Assembly (NCBI GenBank): GCA_045612365.1
Contig: JAZKYY010000004.1
Coordinates: forward strand, 1 to 64,000
Length of the DNA: 64,000 nucleotides
Origin: RGIG9608 sp045612365
GTDB taxonomy: Bacteria; Bacteroidota; Bacteroidia; Bacteroidales; Paludibacteraceae
Direction: 5' to 3'
In this document: positions 52,545 through 61,725 of the stretch, one piece after another
Layout of the letters: every line of letters starts with the position of its first letter
How positions within the stretch are numbered: position 1 is the first letter of the stretch
The notes under the pieces: model-generated
What the model saw: the letters and a program-made list of their open reading frames with translations, nothing else
Database searches by the model: none
What the model was told of the DNA's origin: nothing
Program-made: the position numbers and the translations under genes

Positions 52545-52661
52545 AATGACCATCATAATGTTCTGTATATAGCACAAAAATCAGATTTCAAAGTGCCTTT
52601 TGGCTATATTAATCATTTATAATTGATTTAACTATCTAATAATCAACTATTTACTTACCAT

Positions 52662-52689
52662 AAAAAAGAGACTATAGTCCCTTTTTTTT
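52662..52689. terminator. Terminator downstream of recQ
   Basis: AAAAAAGAGACTA/TAGTCCCTTTTTT near-perfect inverted repeat with A- and T-runs, 36 bp past the recQ stop. Confidence 0.75.
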
Positions 52690-52724
52690 GATTTATTAGA
52701 AATTGAGTTAAACTGTATGTTTGA

Positions 52725-54914
52725 TTAATTCCCCATTTCGGAGAAGAATTTGATTCTAACTAAACGAATCTCTTCTTCGGTGTAATCATCTTCTCCAAGT
52801 TCGTTTAATGCAGATTCTATGCTGTCTGTTTCAGCTTCTTCTTTGAAATATGTAAAAATCTCTTGTTTGACATCTTCGTCCATTATTTGGTCGAGGAAAT
52901 AATCAATATTTATTTTTGTTCCGGAGTAAACAATAGACTCGATTTCATTTAACAATTCATTGAATTCAATCCCTTCTCGTTCTGCTAAATCGTCCAAAGC
53001 AACTCGACGATCAATAGCTTCAATTATTGCAATTTTCAACTTAGAACGATTTGCAATAGACCGAACTCTCATGTCTTCAGGACGCTCAATATCATTTTCT
53101 TCAACATGTTTTTTGATTATGGCAACAAAATCTTCGCCATAACGTTTAGCTTTTCCTTCTCCTACTCCAGGCACGTTTTTAAGTTCATCAATAGTGATAG
53201 GGTAGGTTGTTGCCATTGCTTCGAGAGATGGGTCTTGGAAAATGACAAAAGGAGGAAGTTTTAGTTCTTTTGATTTCTTTTTCCTCAAATCTTTTAAAAT
53301 TGAGAAAAGGGTAGAGTCTAACGCACTCGATCCTCCTCCTCTCATAAGAGGCATTTCATCTTCGTCTTCTGAAAATTCGTTGTTTTCTGTTATTAAAAAC
53401 GATGTTGGTTTTTTGAGGTATTTTTTCCCTTCGGCAGTTACTTTTAGTAATCCGTAATTTTCTATGTTTTTTGAAATATATCCTGCAATCATTGCCTGAC
53501 GAATAATTGCATTCAAACTATTGCCTTCTTCTTTGTCGACAGAACCAAATGACTCAAGATCTAATAGTTTGTAATCTTTTATTTCAGCAGTTTCTTTTCC
53601 TAGTAGAAAATCAACAATAAGTTCTTCTTTGAATTTTTCTTTAGTTTCTATTATTGCATTTAGAACTACGCATAGCAATTCTTTGGCTTCAATTTGTTTT
53701 TTCGGATTTAAGCAGTTATCGCAGTTTCCACAATTTTCTTCCATATATTCTTCTCCAAAGTAATGTAATAAAAGTTTTCTTCTGCATACAGACGATTCTG
53801 CATATGCAGCTGTTTCAAGCAAAAGTTGTTTGCCTATCTCTTGTTCGGAAACAGGTTTTCCTTGCATGAATTTTTCTAATTTTTGTAAATCTTTATTTGA
53901 ATAGTAAGTTAAGCAGATACCTTCTCCTCCATCTCGTCCTGCGCGTCCAGTTTCTTGATAATATCCCTCAAGACTTTTGGGAATATCATAGTGAATTACA
54001 AATCGGACATCTGGTTTGTCAATGCCCATCCCAAATGCTATAGTGGCCACGATTACATCGACCTTTTCCATCAAAAAAGCGTCTTGGTTTTCAGAACGAA
54101 CGGCCGATTCCATCCCTGCATGATAAGGTAAAGCAGAAATCCCATTGACTTGTAGCGTTTCGGCAAGTTCTTCTACTTTTTTTCTTGAAAGACAATAGAT
54201 GATTCCCGATTTTCCGCTGTGTGTTCTTATGAATTTGATGAGATCTTTATCGGTATTTTTGTTTTTTGAACGTACTTCGTAATAGAGGTTAGGTCTGTTG
54301 AATGACGATTTGAAAATCGTAACATTCTCCATTGCTAAGTTTTTTTGAATGTCGTGCTGTACCTTAGGTGTTGCTGTAGCTGTAAGAGCAATAATCGGCG
54401 CAGGACCTATTTCGTTTATTATTGGGCGAATTCTTCTGTATTCTGGTCGAAAATCATGCCCCCATTCCGAGATGCAATGTGCTTCATCGATGGCATAAAA
54501 CGATATTTTTATTTGTCGCAAAAAATCAATGTTGTCTTGTTTGGTGAGAGATTCGGGCGCTACGTATAGCAACTTTGTTCTTCCTTCTGCAACATCTTTT
54601 TTTACTTGCGTTATTTCTGATTGTGAAAGAGAGGAATTAAGAAAATGTGCAACGTTATCTGCATCGCTGAAATTACGAATCGCATCAACTTGATTTTTCA
54701 TTAGCGCAATAAGTGGTGAGATCACAATTGCAGTACCTTCCATTATCAATGAAGGAAGTTGGTAGCAAAGCGATTTTCCACCACCAGTAGGCATTAGCAC
54801 AAATGTATCTTTTTCTTCTAGTACATTTTTGATAATAGCTTCCTGATTCCCTTTGAATGACTCAAAACCAAAATGTTTGGTTAATTCCTCTAATAAGTTC
54901 TTTTTGCTAATCAT
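52725..54914 (-). CDS. recQ: ATP-dependent DNA helicase RecQ
   Basis: 3'-to-5' helicase in recombination and replication repair. Helicase core with Walker A MPTGGGKSLCYQLP (about 40-53), DEAH, SATATP-like TATATP and QETGRAGRDG; the RecQ zinc site (CRRKLLLHYFGEE ... CGNCDNC, about 377-402); a winged-helix domain; an HRDC domain (about 550-620); and a C-terminal helical extension common in Bacteroidetes. 729 residues. Own promoter TAAATTTG at 54945-54952. Confidence 0.95.
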   Translation of the reverse strand: MISKKNLLEELTKHFGFESFKGNQEAIIKNVLEEKDTFVLMPTGGGKSLCYQLPSLIMEGTAIVISPLIALMKNQVDAIRNFSDADNVAHFLNSSLSQSEITQVKKDVAEGRTKLLYVAPESLTKQDNIDFLRQIKISFYAIDEAHCISEWGHDFRPEYRRIRPIINEIGPAPIIALTATATPKVQHDIQKNLAMENVTIFKSSFNRPNLYYEVRSKNKNTDKDLIKFIRTHSGKSGIIYCLSRKKVEELAETLQVNGISALPYHAGMESAVRSENQDAFLMEKVDVIVATIAFGMGIDKPDVRFVIHYDIPKSLEGYYQETGRAGRDGGEGICLTYYSNKDLQKLEKFMQGKPVSEQEIGKQLLLETAAYAESSVCRRKLLLHYFGEEYMEENCGNCDNCLNPKKQIEAKELLCVVLNAIIETKEKFKEELIVDFLLGKETAEIKDYKLLDLESFGSVDKEEGNSLNAIIRQAMIAGYISKNIENYGLLKVTAEGKKYLKKPTSFLITENNEFSEDEDEMPLMRGGGSSALDSTLFSILKDLRKKKSKELKLPPFVIFQDPSLEAMATTYPITIDELKNVPGVGEGKAKRYGEDFVAIIKKHVEENDIERPEDMRVRSIANRSKLKIAIIEAIDRRVALDDLAEREGIEFNELLNEIESIVYSGTKINIDYFLDQIMDEDVKQEIFTYFKEEAETDSIESALNELGEDDYTEEEIRLVRIKFFSEMGN

Positions 54915-54944
54915 TTACTATTGGGATAATAGATTTTTGTAAAG

Positions 54945-54952
54945 CAAATTTA
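54945..54952 (-). promoter_or_regulatory. -7 promoter element of recQ
   Basis: TAAATTTG on the minus strand, 30 nt upstream of the ATG. Confidence 0.5.
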
Positions 54953-55065
54953 TAAACAACTTTTTGATACATCCTAATTTTTTTTAGAAAAAATGTTTTT
55001 TGTGTTGATATTGTCCTATGGAGTTTTTGTTTGCTTTGTTTTTGAAGTGTTTTTTTTGAGAGTTG

Positions 55066-55100
55066 TTTGCGAAAAAACTGCTAACAAATCATTATTTTTG
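55066..55100 (+). promoter_or_regulatory. Promoter of the ddl operon
   Basis: TTTG at 55066-55069 and TATTTTTG at 55093-55100, 23 nt apart, with the ATG 21 nt further on. Confidence 0.55.
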
Positions 55101-55121
55101 CATCTGATAAAGTTGTAAAAA

Positions 55122-56099
55122 ATGAAAAGAAAAGTTGCAATTGTGGCAGGAGGAGATTCTTCTGAAGGGCAAGTTTCGTTGCGTAGTGCATCGGGTTTGA
55201 TGAGATTTATTGGAGATGAGTATGAAAAATTCTTGGTGACAATAGTTGAAGATAATTGGCAAGTAGAATTTTCGGAAATAGAAAAATATCCTATTGATAA
55301 AAATGATTTCTCTTTTGTGAAAAAAGGAGAAAAGCATAGGTTTGATTTTGCTTACATTACTATTCACGGAACTCCGGGTGAAAATGGTATTCTTCAAGGT
55401 TATTTTGATTTAATAAAAATGCCATATTCGTGTTGTGGGGTGATGGCGGCTTCAATTACTTTTGATAAGTTTGCTTGTAATCAGTATTTGAAGGCATTTG
55501 GCGTGAATGTTTCAAATTCTATTTGGTTGCATCAAGGAGATGAGGTTGATGTTGAGAAGGTTAAATCCGAGATAGGATTGCCATGTTTTATAAAACCTTG
55601 TGATGGAGGAAGTAGTTTTGGGGTTACCAAGGTTAAAACTGAAGACCAAATTTTGCCAGCAATTGAAAAAGCTTTTGCAGAGGGGACTGCGGTAATGATT
55701 GAGTCTTTGATGAAAGGGACTGAAGTTACTTGTGGAATGTATAAGACCGATGAAAAAGAGGTTGTTTTTCCTATTACGGAGGTAGTTACTGAAAACGAGT
55801 TTTTTGATTACGATGCAAAGTACAATGGTCAGGTAAAAGAAATAACTCCTGCTCGCATTCCAGTTGATTGGGAAGAAGAGATAAAATATACAACAAAAAA
55901 AATCTACAAAGCATTAAATGCAAAAGGAATAATTAGAGTTGATTATATAGTTGACGATAGCGGCAAAGTGAATTTACTTGAAGTGAATACAACTCCAGGA
56001 ATGACTGTAACAAGTTTTATTCCTCAACAGATAGAAGCGGCGAATCTGAATATCTCGGATGTAATGCACGATATTATTGAAAATGAATTTAAGAAATGA
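55122..56099 (+). CDS. ddl: D-alanine--D-alanine ligase
   Basis: ATP-grasp enzyme that makes the D-Ala-D-Ala end of peptidoglycan stem peptides. N-terminal VAIVAGGDSSEGQVSLRSA, HGTPGENGILQGYFD (about 86-100), the ATP-grasp PCDGGSSFGVTKV, FDYDAKYNGQVKEITPA with the Tyr typical of D-Ala (not D-lactate) specificity, and LLEVNTTPGMT. 325 residues, normal. Its stop overlaps the next start by 4 nt. Confidence 0.95.
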   Translation: MKRKVAIVAGGDSSEGQVSLRSASGLMRFIGDEYEKFLVTIVEDNWQVEFSEIEKYPIDKNDFSFVKKGEKHRFDFAYITIHGTPGENGILQGYFDLIKMPYSCCGVMAASITFDKFACNQYLKAFGVNVSNSIWLHQGDEVDVEKVKSEIGLPCFIKPCDGGSSFGVTKVKTEDQILPAIEKAFAEGTAVMIESLMKGTEVTCGMYKTDEKEVVFPITEVVTENEFFDYDAKYNGQVKEITPARIPVDWEEEIKYTTKKIYKALNAKGIIRVDYIVDDSGKVNLLEVNTTPGMTVTSFIPQQIEAANLNISDVMHDIIENEFKK

Positions 56100-57070
56100 A
56101 GACTTTTTCGGCATATTTAGACGTTGTTCAGCAAGCGTTGGAGAAATTGAATTGGGCGAAGGAGCCAAAAGGGTTATATGAACCTATTTCGTATGTACTT
56201 TCTTTTGGAGGAAAGCGAGTTCGTCCTGTTTTTGCTTTGATAGCAAATGATATTTTTGATGGAGATATGAATCAGGTTGTTCCTGCTGCATTGGCCTTAG
56301 AGGTGTTTCATAATTTTACGCTTTTGCATGATGATGTGATGGATCGAGCTGATATCCGTAGAGGAAGGCAAACTGTGCACAAAAAATGGGATGAAGATAC
56401 TGCGATTCTTTCGGGTGATGCGATGTTGATAGAAGCATATAAGTTGCTCGAGCAAGTTCCAGAAAAGTATCAGGCAAGAGTATTACATTTGTTTTCAAAA
56501 ATGGCATTAGAAATTTGTGAAGGTCAGCAGTATGATGTTGATTTTGAAGGAAGTAATGATGTTCAAATAGATGATTATTTAAATATGATCCGATTGAAAA
56601 CGGCGGTACTTTTGGCAACGGCTTTACAAATTGGAGCATTGATGGCGGGAGCGGACGAAAAACAAGTTTCGTTAATGTATGATTTTGGTATTTGTATAGG
56701 AATTGCTTTTCAATTGCGAGACGATTTTTTGGATGTTTATGGTGATGAGGAAACGTTTGGAAAATCAATTGGTGGAGATATCTTGTGCCGTAAAAAAACG
56801 TTTCTTTCAATTACTGCTTTTCAAACGGCAAAAGAAGGTCTTTTAGGTGAATTGGAATTTTGGTTCAATTCGGAGAATGAAAATCCCCAAGAAAAAATAG
56901 AAAAAGTGACCCAAATTTATAATCAATTGAATGTGCCTCAGATGTGCGAACAAATGATTGATTCTTACAATGAAAAAGCTATGGATATCTTGGGTAAACT
57001 TGGCCTTTCGGATGAGAAAAGAGCGTTTTTGCAACAAATAGCGCAAAAACTAATGAGGAGAAAAGATTAA
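56096..57070 (+). CDS. Polyprenyl (isoprenoid) diphosphate synthase
   Basis: Trans-prenyltransferase with the two aspartate-rich motifs: LLHDDVMDRADIRRGRQT (about 75-92) and FQLRDDFLDVYGD (about 206-218); GGKRVRP at 41-47 binds isopentenyl diphosphate. It makes a medium or long prenyl chain for quinones, or a C15-C20 precursor; the product cannot be told from sequence alone. 324 residues. In operon with ddl (4-nt overlap) and ispD (20-nt gap). Confidence 0.9.
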   Translation: MKTFSAYLDVVQQALEKLNWAKEPKGLYEPISYVLSFGGKRVRPVFALIANDIFDGDMNQVVPAALALEVFHNFTLLHDDVMDRADIRRGRQTVHKKWDEDTAILSGDAMLIEAYKLLEQVPEKYQARVLHLFSKMALEICEGQQYDVDFEGSNDVQIDDYLNMIRLKTAVLLATALQIGALMAGADEKQVSLMYDFGICIGIAFQLRDDFLDVYGDEETFGKSIGGDILCRKKTFLSITAFQTAKEGLLGELEFWFNSENENPQEKIEKVTQIYNQLNVPQMCEQMIDSYNEKAMDILGKLGLSDEKRAFLQQIAQKLMRRKD

Positions 57071-57090
57071 ATTTTGTTCTTCTATTCAAT

Positions 57091-57759
57091 ATGAAAAAAC
57101 AGGTTGTAGTTGTTGCGGGTGGAAAAGGTTTGCGAATGGGAACTGACATACCGAAGCAGTTTATCGAAGTAGCAGGTAAACCTATTTTGATGCGTACGTT
57201 AGAGAACTTTTACTTCTATGATTCTAATATTGGTATTATTCTTGTTTTGCCTGAAGATCAGTTTGATTTTTGGAAGCAACTTTGTGAAAAACATAATTTT
57301 AATGTTCCATTTATGTTGCAATGTGGAGGAAATAGTCGATTTGAATCGGTGAAGAATGGTTTGCAACTAGTTGAAGAAAATGTTCTTGTTGCTATTCACG
57401 ATGGAGTTAGACCTTTTGTTTCTACAGGGACTTTGGAACGTTGTTTTTGTACGGCAGAGAAAAGTGGAAATGCAGTCCCTGTTGTGGATATGGTTGATTC
57501 TGTTCGAGAAATTGACTCTCAGGAATGTAGTAAGCAAGTGAATCGCGAAAAGTTAAAACTTGTTCAAACTCCTCAGGTTTTTCTGTCAAATGTTTTGCTG
57601 TCTGCTTATAGCCAGGACTTTGATCCGATTTTCACAGATGACGCTTCAGTGGTGGAAGCAATGGGTGAGAAAATAAATTTAGTAGAAGGGAATCGGGAAA
57701 ATATCAAAATTACTACAGATTTCGATTTGAAGATTGCTCAAAGTTTAATTGGTTTGTAA
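57091..57759 (+). CDS. ispD: 2-C-methyl-D-erythritol 4-phosphate cytidylyltransferase
   Basis: Third step of the non-mevalonate isoprenoid pathway. The nucleotide-binding VVVAGGKGLRMGTDIPKQF (4-22) and VAIHDGVRPFVS (about 103-114) and TPQVF (about 156) motifs are intact; C-terminal NIKITTDFDLKIAQ is typical. 222 residues. It supplies precursors to the prenyl synthase encoded just upstream. Confidence 0.93.
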   Translation: MKKQVVVVAGGKGLRMGTDIPKQFIEVAGKPILMRTLENFYFYDSNIGIILVLPEDQFDFWKQLCEKHNFNVPFMLQCGGNSRFESVKNGLQLVEENVLVAIHDGVRPFVSTGTLERCFCTAEKSGNAVPVVDMVDSVREIDSQECSKQVNREKLKLVQTPQVFLSNVLLSAYSQDFDPIFTDDASVVEAMGEKINLVEGNRENIKITTDFDLKIAQSLIGL

Positions 57760-57793
57760 TTCTAATTTTTTTTGTCACAAAAATTAGAATTTC
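57758..57793 (+). terminator. Terminator after ispD
   Basis: AATTCTAATTTTT (57758-57770) pairs exactly with AAAAATTAGAATT (57779-57791), starting at the ispD stop codon. The stem is AT-rich and the following T-run short, so it may be leaky. Confidence 0.6.
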
Positions 57794-57819
57794 TCCGTCT
57801 ATTTTTGAATAAAATTACG

Positions 57820-57827
57820 TACATTTG
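57820..57827 (+). promoter_or_regulatory. -7 promoter element of the gyrB operon
   Basis: TACATTTG, matching TAnnTTTG, 59 nt upstream of the gyrB ATG, leaving a leader of about 50 nt. Confidence 0.6.
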
Positions 57828-57843
57828 TGTGTTTTATTTTCTG

Positions 57844-57863
57844 ACGCAAATGTGCGTTTTTTA
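57844..57863 (+). promoter_or_regulatory. Terminator-like hairpin in the gyrB leader
   Basis: ACGCA (57844-57848), loop AATG, TGCGT (57853-57857), then six Ts. It lies between the gyrB promoter and start codon and resembles a short intrinsic terminator, so it could attenuate the operon. The 5-bp stem is weak. Confidence 0.4.
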
Positions 57864-57886
57864 TTGATAAAATTGAAACTGAGAAA

Positions 57887-59845
57887 ATGATAGAAGATGA
57901 AAAAAAGATTGCTGCCGAAAATTATGGTGCTAGCAATATTCAAGTTTTAGAGGGTTTAGAAGCAGTGCGTAAGCGTCCTGCAATGTATATTGGGGATATT
58001 AGCGAAAAAGGTTTACATCATTTGGTCTACGAGGTGGTAGATAACTCTATCGATGAGGCTCTTGCCGGTTATTGCAACTCGATTGATGTGACAATTCATA
58101 ATGACAATTCAATTTCGGTGAAAGATAATGGTCGTGGTATTCCTGTGGATATGCACGAAAAAGAAGGTCGTTCTGCTCTTGAGGTGGTAATGACTGTGCT
58201 TCACGCTGGTGGTAAATTTGATAAAGGCAGTTATAAAGTGTCTGGAGGTTTGCATGGTGTGGGTGTGAGTTGTGTGAATGCTCTTTCCACAAAACTTCAC
58301 GTAGAAGTGGCTCGTGAAGGTAAATTGCATATGCAAGAATATATGCGTGGAAATCCTGTGGAATCAGTAAAAGTTATAGGTGATGCTGATTATACAGGAA
58401 CAAAAGTTACTTTTTGGCCAGATGCTGAAATTTTTACCGAAACTGTTTATAAATATTCTACCTTGGCTGCTCGTTTGCGAGAATTGGCTTATTTGAATGC
58501 CGGAATCCGCTTGTCGCTAACCGATGAACGTTTGGCAGAGGGACAACAAGAACCAAAGCACGAAGAATTTTATTCGGAATATGGTTTGGTGGAGTTTGTA
58601 AAATATTTGGATAATACGAGAGAAAAACTTATTCCAGATGTTATTCATATTGAGACGGAGAAAGCAGGAATTCCTGTAGAAGTGGCAATGACTTACAATA
58701 CTTCGTACAACGAAAACTTGCATTCGTATGTAAATAATATCAATACGCACGAAGGTGGTACGCATTTGGCAGGTTTTCGTGCTGGTTTGACTCGTACGTT
58801 GAAAAAGTATGCCGAAGAAAATAAATTGCTCGAAAAAGCAAAAGTGGAAATTGACCCTAACGACTTCCGCGAAGGTTTGACGGCTGTGATTTCAGTAAAA
58901 GTGGCTGAGCCACAATTCGAAGGACAAACAAAAACAAAACTTGGTAATAGTGAGGTTTCTGGTGCTGTACAAGTTGCAATAAATGAAACGCTTTCTGCTT
59001 ATTTAGAGGAACATCCAAAAGAAGCCAAGATGATTGTTGATAAGGTTGTGTTGGCGGCACAGGCTCGTATTGCTGCTCGCAAGGCTCGTGATTTGGTACA
59101 ACGTAAATCTCCAATGGGAGGCGGTGGTCTTCCTGGAAAATTATCCGATTGTTCATTGCGCGACCCTTCGAAATGCGAATTGTTCCTTGTAGAGGGTGAC
59201 TCTGCCGGTGGTTCGGCAAAGCAAGGTCGTGATTCTAAATTCCAAGCAATTCTTCCGCTTCGAGGAAAAATCTTGAACGTAGAGAAAGCTATGCATCACA
59301 AAGTGCTCGAAAGCGAAACAATCCGTAATATTTATACAGCACTTGGTGTAACTATTGGAACAGAAGAAGATTCAATGGCTTTGAACATTTCAAAACTTCG
59401 TTATCATAAAGTGATAATTATGACCGATGCTGACGTGGACGGAAGTCATATTGCAACGTTGCTTTTGACCTTCTTCTTCCGTCACATGCGTCCTTTGATT
59501 GAAGAGGGACATGTGTTTATTGCAACTCCACCACTTTATTTGTGTACAAAAGGTAAAGTGAAAGAGTATTGTTGGAACGACGAGCAACGTCAAGCATTTA
59601 TTAGTAAATATGGTAATGGTAGCGAGCAAGGTATTCATTCGCAACGCTATAAAGGTCTTGGAGAAATGAATCCTGAGCAGCTTCGTGAAACAACGCTTTC
59701 GCCAGAAGGTAGAGTGTTGAAACAAGTAACTATCGAAAACGCCGCCGAAGCCGACAGAATTTTCTCAATGCTTATGGGAGACGAAGTTGAACCTCGCCGT
59801 GTGTTTATCGAAGAAAATGCAACTTACGCTAATATAGACGCTTAA
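57887..59845 (+). CDS. gyrB: DNA gyrase subunit B
   Basis: ATPase subunit of the type II topoisomerase that introduces negative supercoils. GHKL ATPase (EVVDNSIDEALAGYC with catalytic Glu, VKDNGRGIPVD, GGLHGVGVSCVNALS), transducer domain, and Toprim motif EGDSAGGSAKQGRD (about 435-448), PLRGKILNVEKA and MTDADVDGSHI. 652 residues, typical for Bacteroidetes GyrB. Own promoter; LOG-family gene follows after 4 nt. Confidence 0.96.
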   Translation: MIEDEKKIAAENYGASNIQVLEGLEAVRKRPAMYIGDISEKGLHHLVYEVVDNSIDEALAGYCNSIDVTIHNDNSISVKDNGRGIPVDMHEKEGRSALEVVMTVLHAGGKFDKGSYKVSGGLHGVGVSCVNALSTKLHVEVAREGKLHMQEYMRGNPVESVKVIGDADYTGTKVTFWPDAEIFTETVYKYSTLAARLRELAYLNAGIRLSLTDERLAEGQQEPKHEEFYSEYGLVEFVKYLDNTREKLIPDVIHIETEKAGIPVEVAMTYNTSYNENLHSYVNNINTHEGGTHLAGFRAGLTRTLKKYAEENKLLEKAKVEIDPNDFREGLTAVISVKVAEPQFEGQTKTKLGNSEVSGAVQVAINETLSAYLEEHPKEAKMIVDKVVLAAQARIAARKARDLVQRKSPMGGGGLPGKLSDCSLRDPSKCELFLVEGDSAGGSAKQGRDSKFQAILPLRGKILNVEKAMHHKVLESETIRNIYTALGVTIGTEEDSMALNISKLRYHKVIIMTDADVDGSHIATLLLTFFFRHMRPLIEEGHVFIATPPLYLCTKGKVKEYCWNDEQRQAFISKYGNGSEQGIHSQRYKGLGEMNPEQLRETTLSPEGRVLKQVTIENAAEADRIFSMLMGDEVEPRRVFIEENATYANIDA

Positions 59846-59849
59846 GAGA

Positions 59850-60389
59850 ATGAATATCGCTGTATTTTGTGCTTCAAGCGACCTTGTGTCCGACCAGTTC
59901 AAACTTCAAGCAAGAAGTTTGGGCGTTTGGATTGCTCAAAACGAACATACTTTGGTGTATGGTGGAGCAACGGGCGGTTTGATGGATGCTGTGGCGCAGG
60001 TGGTACGCGAAGAAGGTGGTTACATCGTAGGAATTGTTCCGCAAAACGTTATCGATAAAGGTAGAAAATCTGTTATCTGCGATGAACTTCTATGTGTAGA
60101 AACTCTTTCAGAACGCAAGGAGTTGTTAAAGGATTATTCCGATGTTTGTGTGGTTTTGCCAGGAGGTTTTGGTACTTTCGATGAAATGTTTGATACCATA
60201 TCTTCGGCAATGCTTGGTTACAATGAATTACAAGTGATTCTTGTAAACATTGATGGCTATTATGATGGCATTCTACAACAAATCAGTCGAATGACACGCG
60301 AAAATCTTGGATACGTTAGGACTTCGAGTTTGTGCGTTTGCAATTCGGTGGAGGAGTGCATTGGCATTTTAGAGAAGAAAGAAGAATAA
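59850..60389 (+). CDS. LOG-family (TIGR00730) nucleotide phosphoribohydrolase-like protein
   Basis: Rossmann-like fold with the two family motifs: YGGATGGLMDAVAQ (about 38-51) and LPGGFGTFDEMFD (about 103-115, normally PGGxGTxxE). Characterised members release bases from nucleoside 5'-monophosphates (cytokinin activation in plants; nucleotide turnover in bacteria). The E of PGGxGTxxE is D-E here with register FGTFDE, still conserved. 179 residues. Second gene of the gyrB operon, 4 nt after gyrB. Confidence 0.88.
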   Translation: MNIAVFCASSDLVSDQFKLQARSLGVWIAQNEHTLVYGGATGGLMDAVAQVVREEGGYIVGIVPQNVIDKGRKSVICDELLCVETLSERKELLKDYSDVCVVLPGGFGTFDEMFDTISSAMLGYNELQVILVNIDGYYDGILQQISRMTRENLGYVRTSSLCVCNSVEECIGILEKKEE

Positions 60390-60408
60390 AAACTAAATTT
60401 TTATATCG

Positions 60409-61725
60409 ATGAATCTTTATTGGAAAAAATTGTTTGGTAAATTGAAATCCACAGCACGTTTCGAAAGAGAAATGCGCCAATTGATGGAAAAATTTATTCG
60501 TTACGAAAGAGTTGCGAGTAGTAAGGAATTGGAAGAATACCAAGAATTGTACGAGATTGTTAAATCGGCAGAATTTAAAGAAAAGAAAAAACTTCTTTTG
60601 TATCGCAAATACAAGGATACAGAAGAGTATCGTGTAAGCAAAAAGTTTAAGAAATTAAGTGATAACAAGTCTCTTATGTTCTACCTTGAGCATAAAGAAG
60701 ATAAGGATTTGAAGGAATTCTTAGAGTTTAAGAAAACGCCTGAATATGAGCTTCTTGGTAATAGAAAGGAAGTGAAAAAATCGGAAGAGCTTAAACGTTT
60801 CAAGGCAATTGAAAAATCGAAAGTTTACAAAAACTATGTTCGTTTTCACGAATCGTTCATTTTGGAAGAGTATGTTAAACTTCAACAGCAAGTTTCTACT
60901 CCTGAGTTCCAAAAGAATAACGAGTTTTGGGCAAATAAATGTCGTTGGGAAACCACTGAAGATTACCAAACAGAGCAACGATTCTTCCGTGTAGCAGACA
61001 ATCCTGATATTGTTTTCTACAACGAAATTGAGCCATCTATTTTTGATGAAATTAGAAATTTGGAATTAACCTTTATTGATGATTTTGATGGTACAACATT
61101 AAATTCTAAAAAATGGGAATCAGGTTTTAGATACAAAACTGATAGTCTAAAAAAAGAGTTCCATTCGTTTGATAACGAAAAGCAGGCGAACAACGAAGGT
61201 GCAAATACCACTATCGACGAAGCACTTCAGATTTCTACCATTAAAGAAACTAAAAATGCACCTGCTTGGAATCTTAAAAGAGGTTTTATTGATAAAACAT
61301 TCCACTTTACATCCGATGTGGTTCACTCCAAAACATTTGCTCAAAAAGGTGGCGTGTTCTCTGCTAAAATCCGTTGTACAGGCAAATTGCATCATGCATT
61401 TTGGTTGTCGGGTGAGAATAAAAACAATCATATCAATGTTTTTCACTTCAATGGTAAACGCATTGTGGTAGGTAATGCTACTGCTGGTCAGGTTGAAGAA
61501 GAACAAATTAAAGGAATTTGTCGCAAAAAGTATTACATTTACTCGCTTGAATGGACTGAGAAAGAGTTGATTTGGTATGTAAATAATTTGGAAGTTTTCC
61601 GTACCGAAAACAATATCCCTCAAGAGGAACTCTTTATGACGTTCAACTCGTTCATTCTAGAAAAAGAGAAAGGACGTACTGGACGATTCTCTATCGACTG
61701 GGTGAAAATCTACAAGCGTAAATGA
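60409..61725 (+). CDS. GH16/lectin-like domain protein with charged helical N-terminus, no signal peptide
   Basis: Residues 1-200 are a highly charged helical region with loosely repeated ~30-residue units (SKELEEYQELYEIVKSAEF, TEEYRVSKKFKKLSD, KDLKEFLEFKKTPEYELL, SEELKRFKAIEKSKVYKNYVRF). Residues ~220-438 form a concanavalin-like domain starting LTFIDDFDGTTLNSKKWESGF, like GH16 enzymes and laminin-G lectins. The catalytic E-x-D-x-x-E of GH16 is replaced (AFWLSGENKNNHINVFHF), so hydrolysis is unlikely. No signal peptide or TM segment, so the protein should be cytoplasmic. It sits between LOG and kdsA genes, with an ATGA overlap to kdsA. Function unknown. Confidence 0.7.
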   Translation: MNLYWKKLFGKLKSTARFEREMRQLMEKFIRYERVASSKELEEYQELYEIVKSAEFKEKKKLLLYRKYKDTEEYRVSKKFKKLSDNKSLMFYLEHKEDKDLKEFLEFKKTPEYELLGNRKEVKKSEELKRFKAIEKSKVYKNYVRFHESFILEEYVKLQQQVSTPEFQKNNEFWANKCRWETTEDYQTEQRFFRVADNPDIVFYNEIEPSIFDEIRNLELTFIDDFDGTTLNSKKWESGFRYKTDSLKKEFHSFDNEKQANNEGANTTIDEALQISTIKETKNAPAWNLKRGFIDKTFHFTSDVVHSKTFAQKGGVFSAKIRCTGKLHHAFWLSGENKNNHINVFHFNGKRIVVGNATAGQVEEEQIKGICRKKYYIYSLEWTEKELIWYVNNLEVFRTENNIPQEELFMTFNSFILEKEKGRTGRFSIDWVKIYKRK

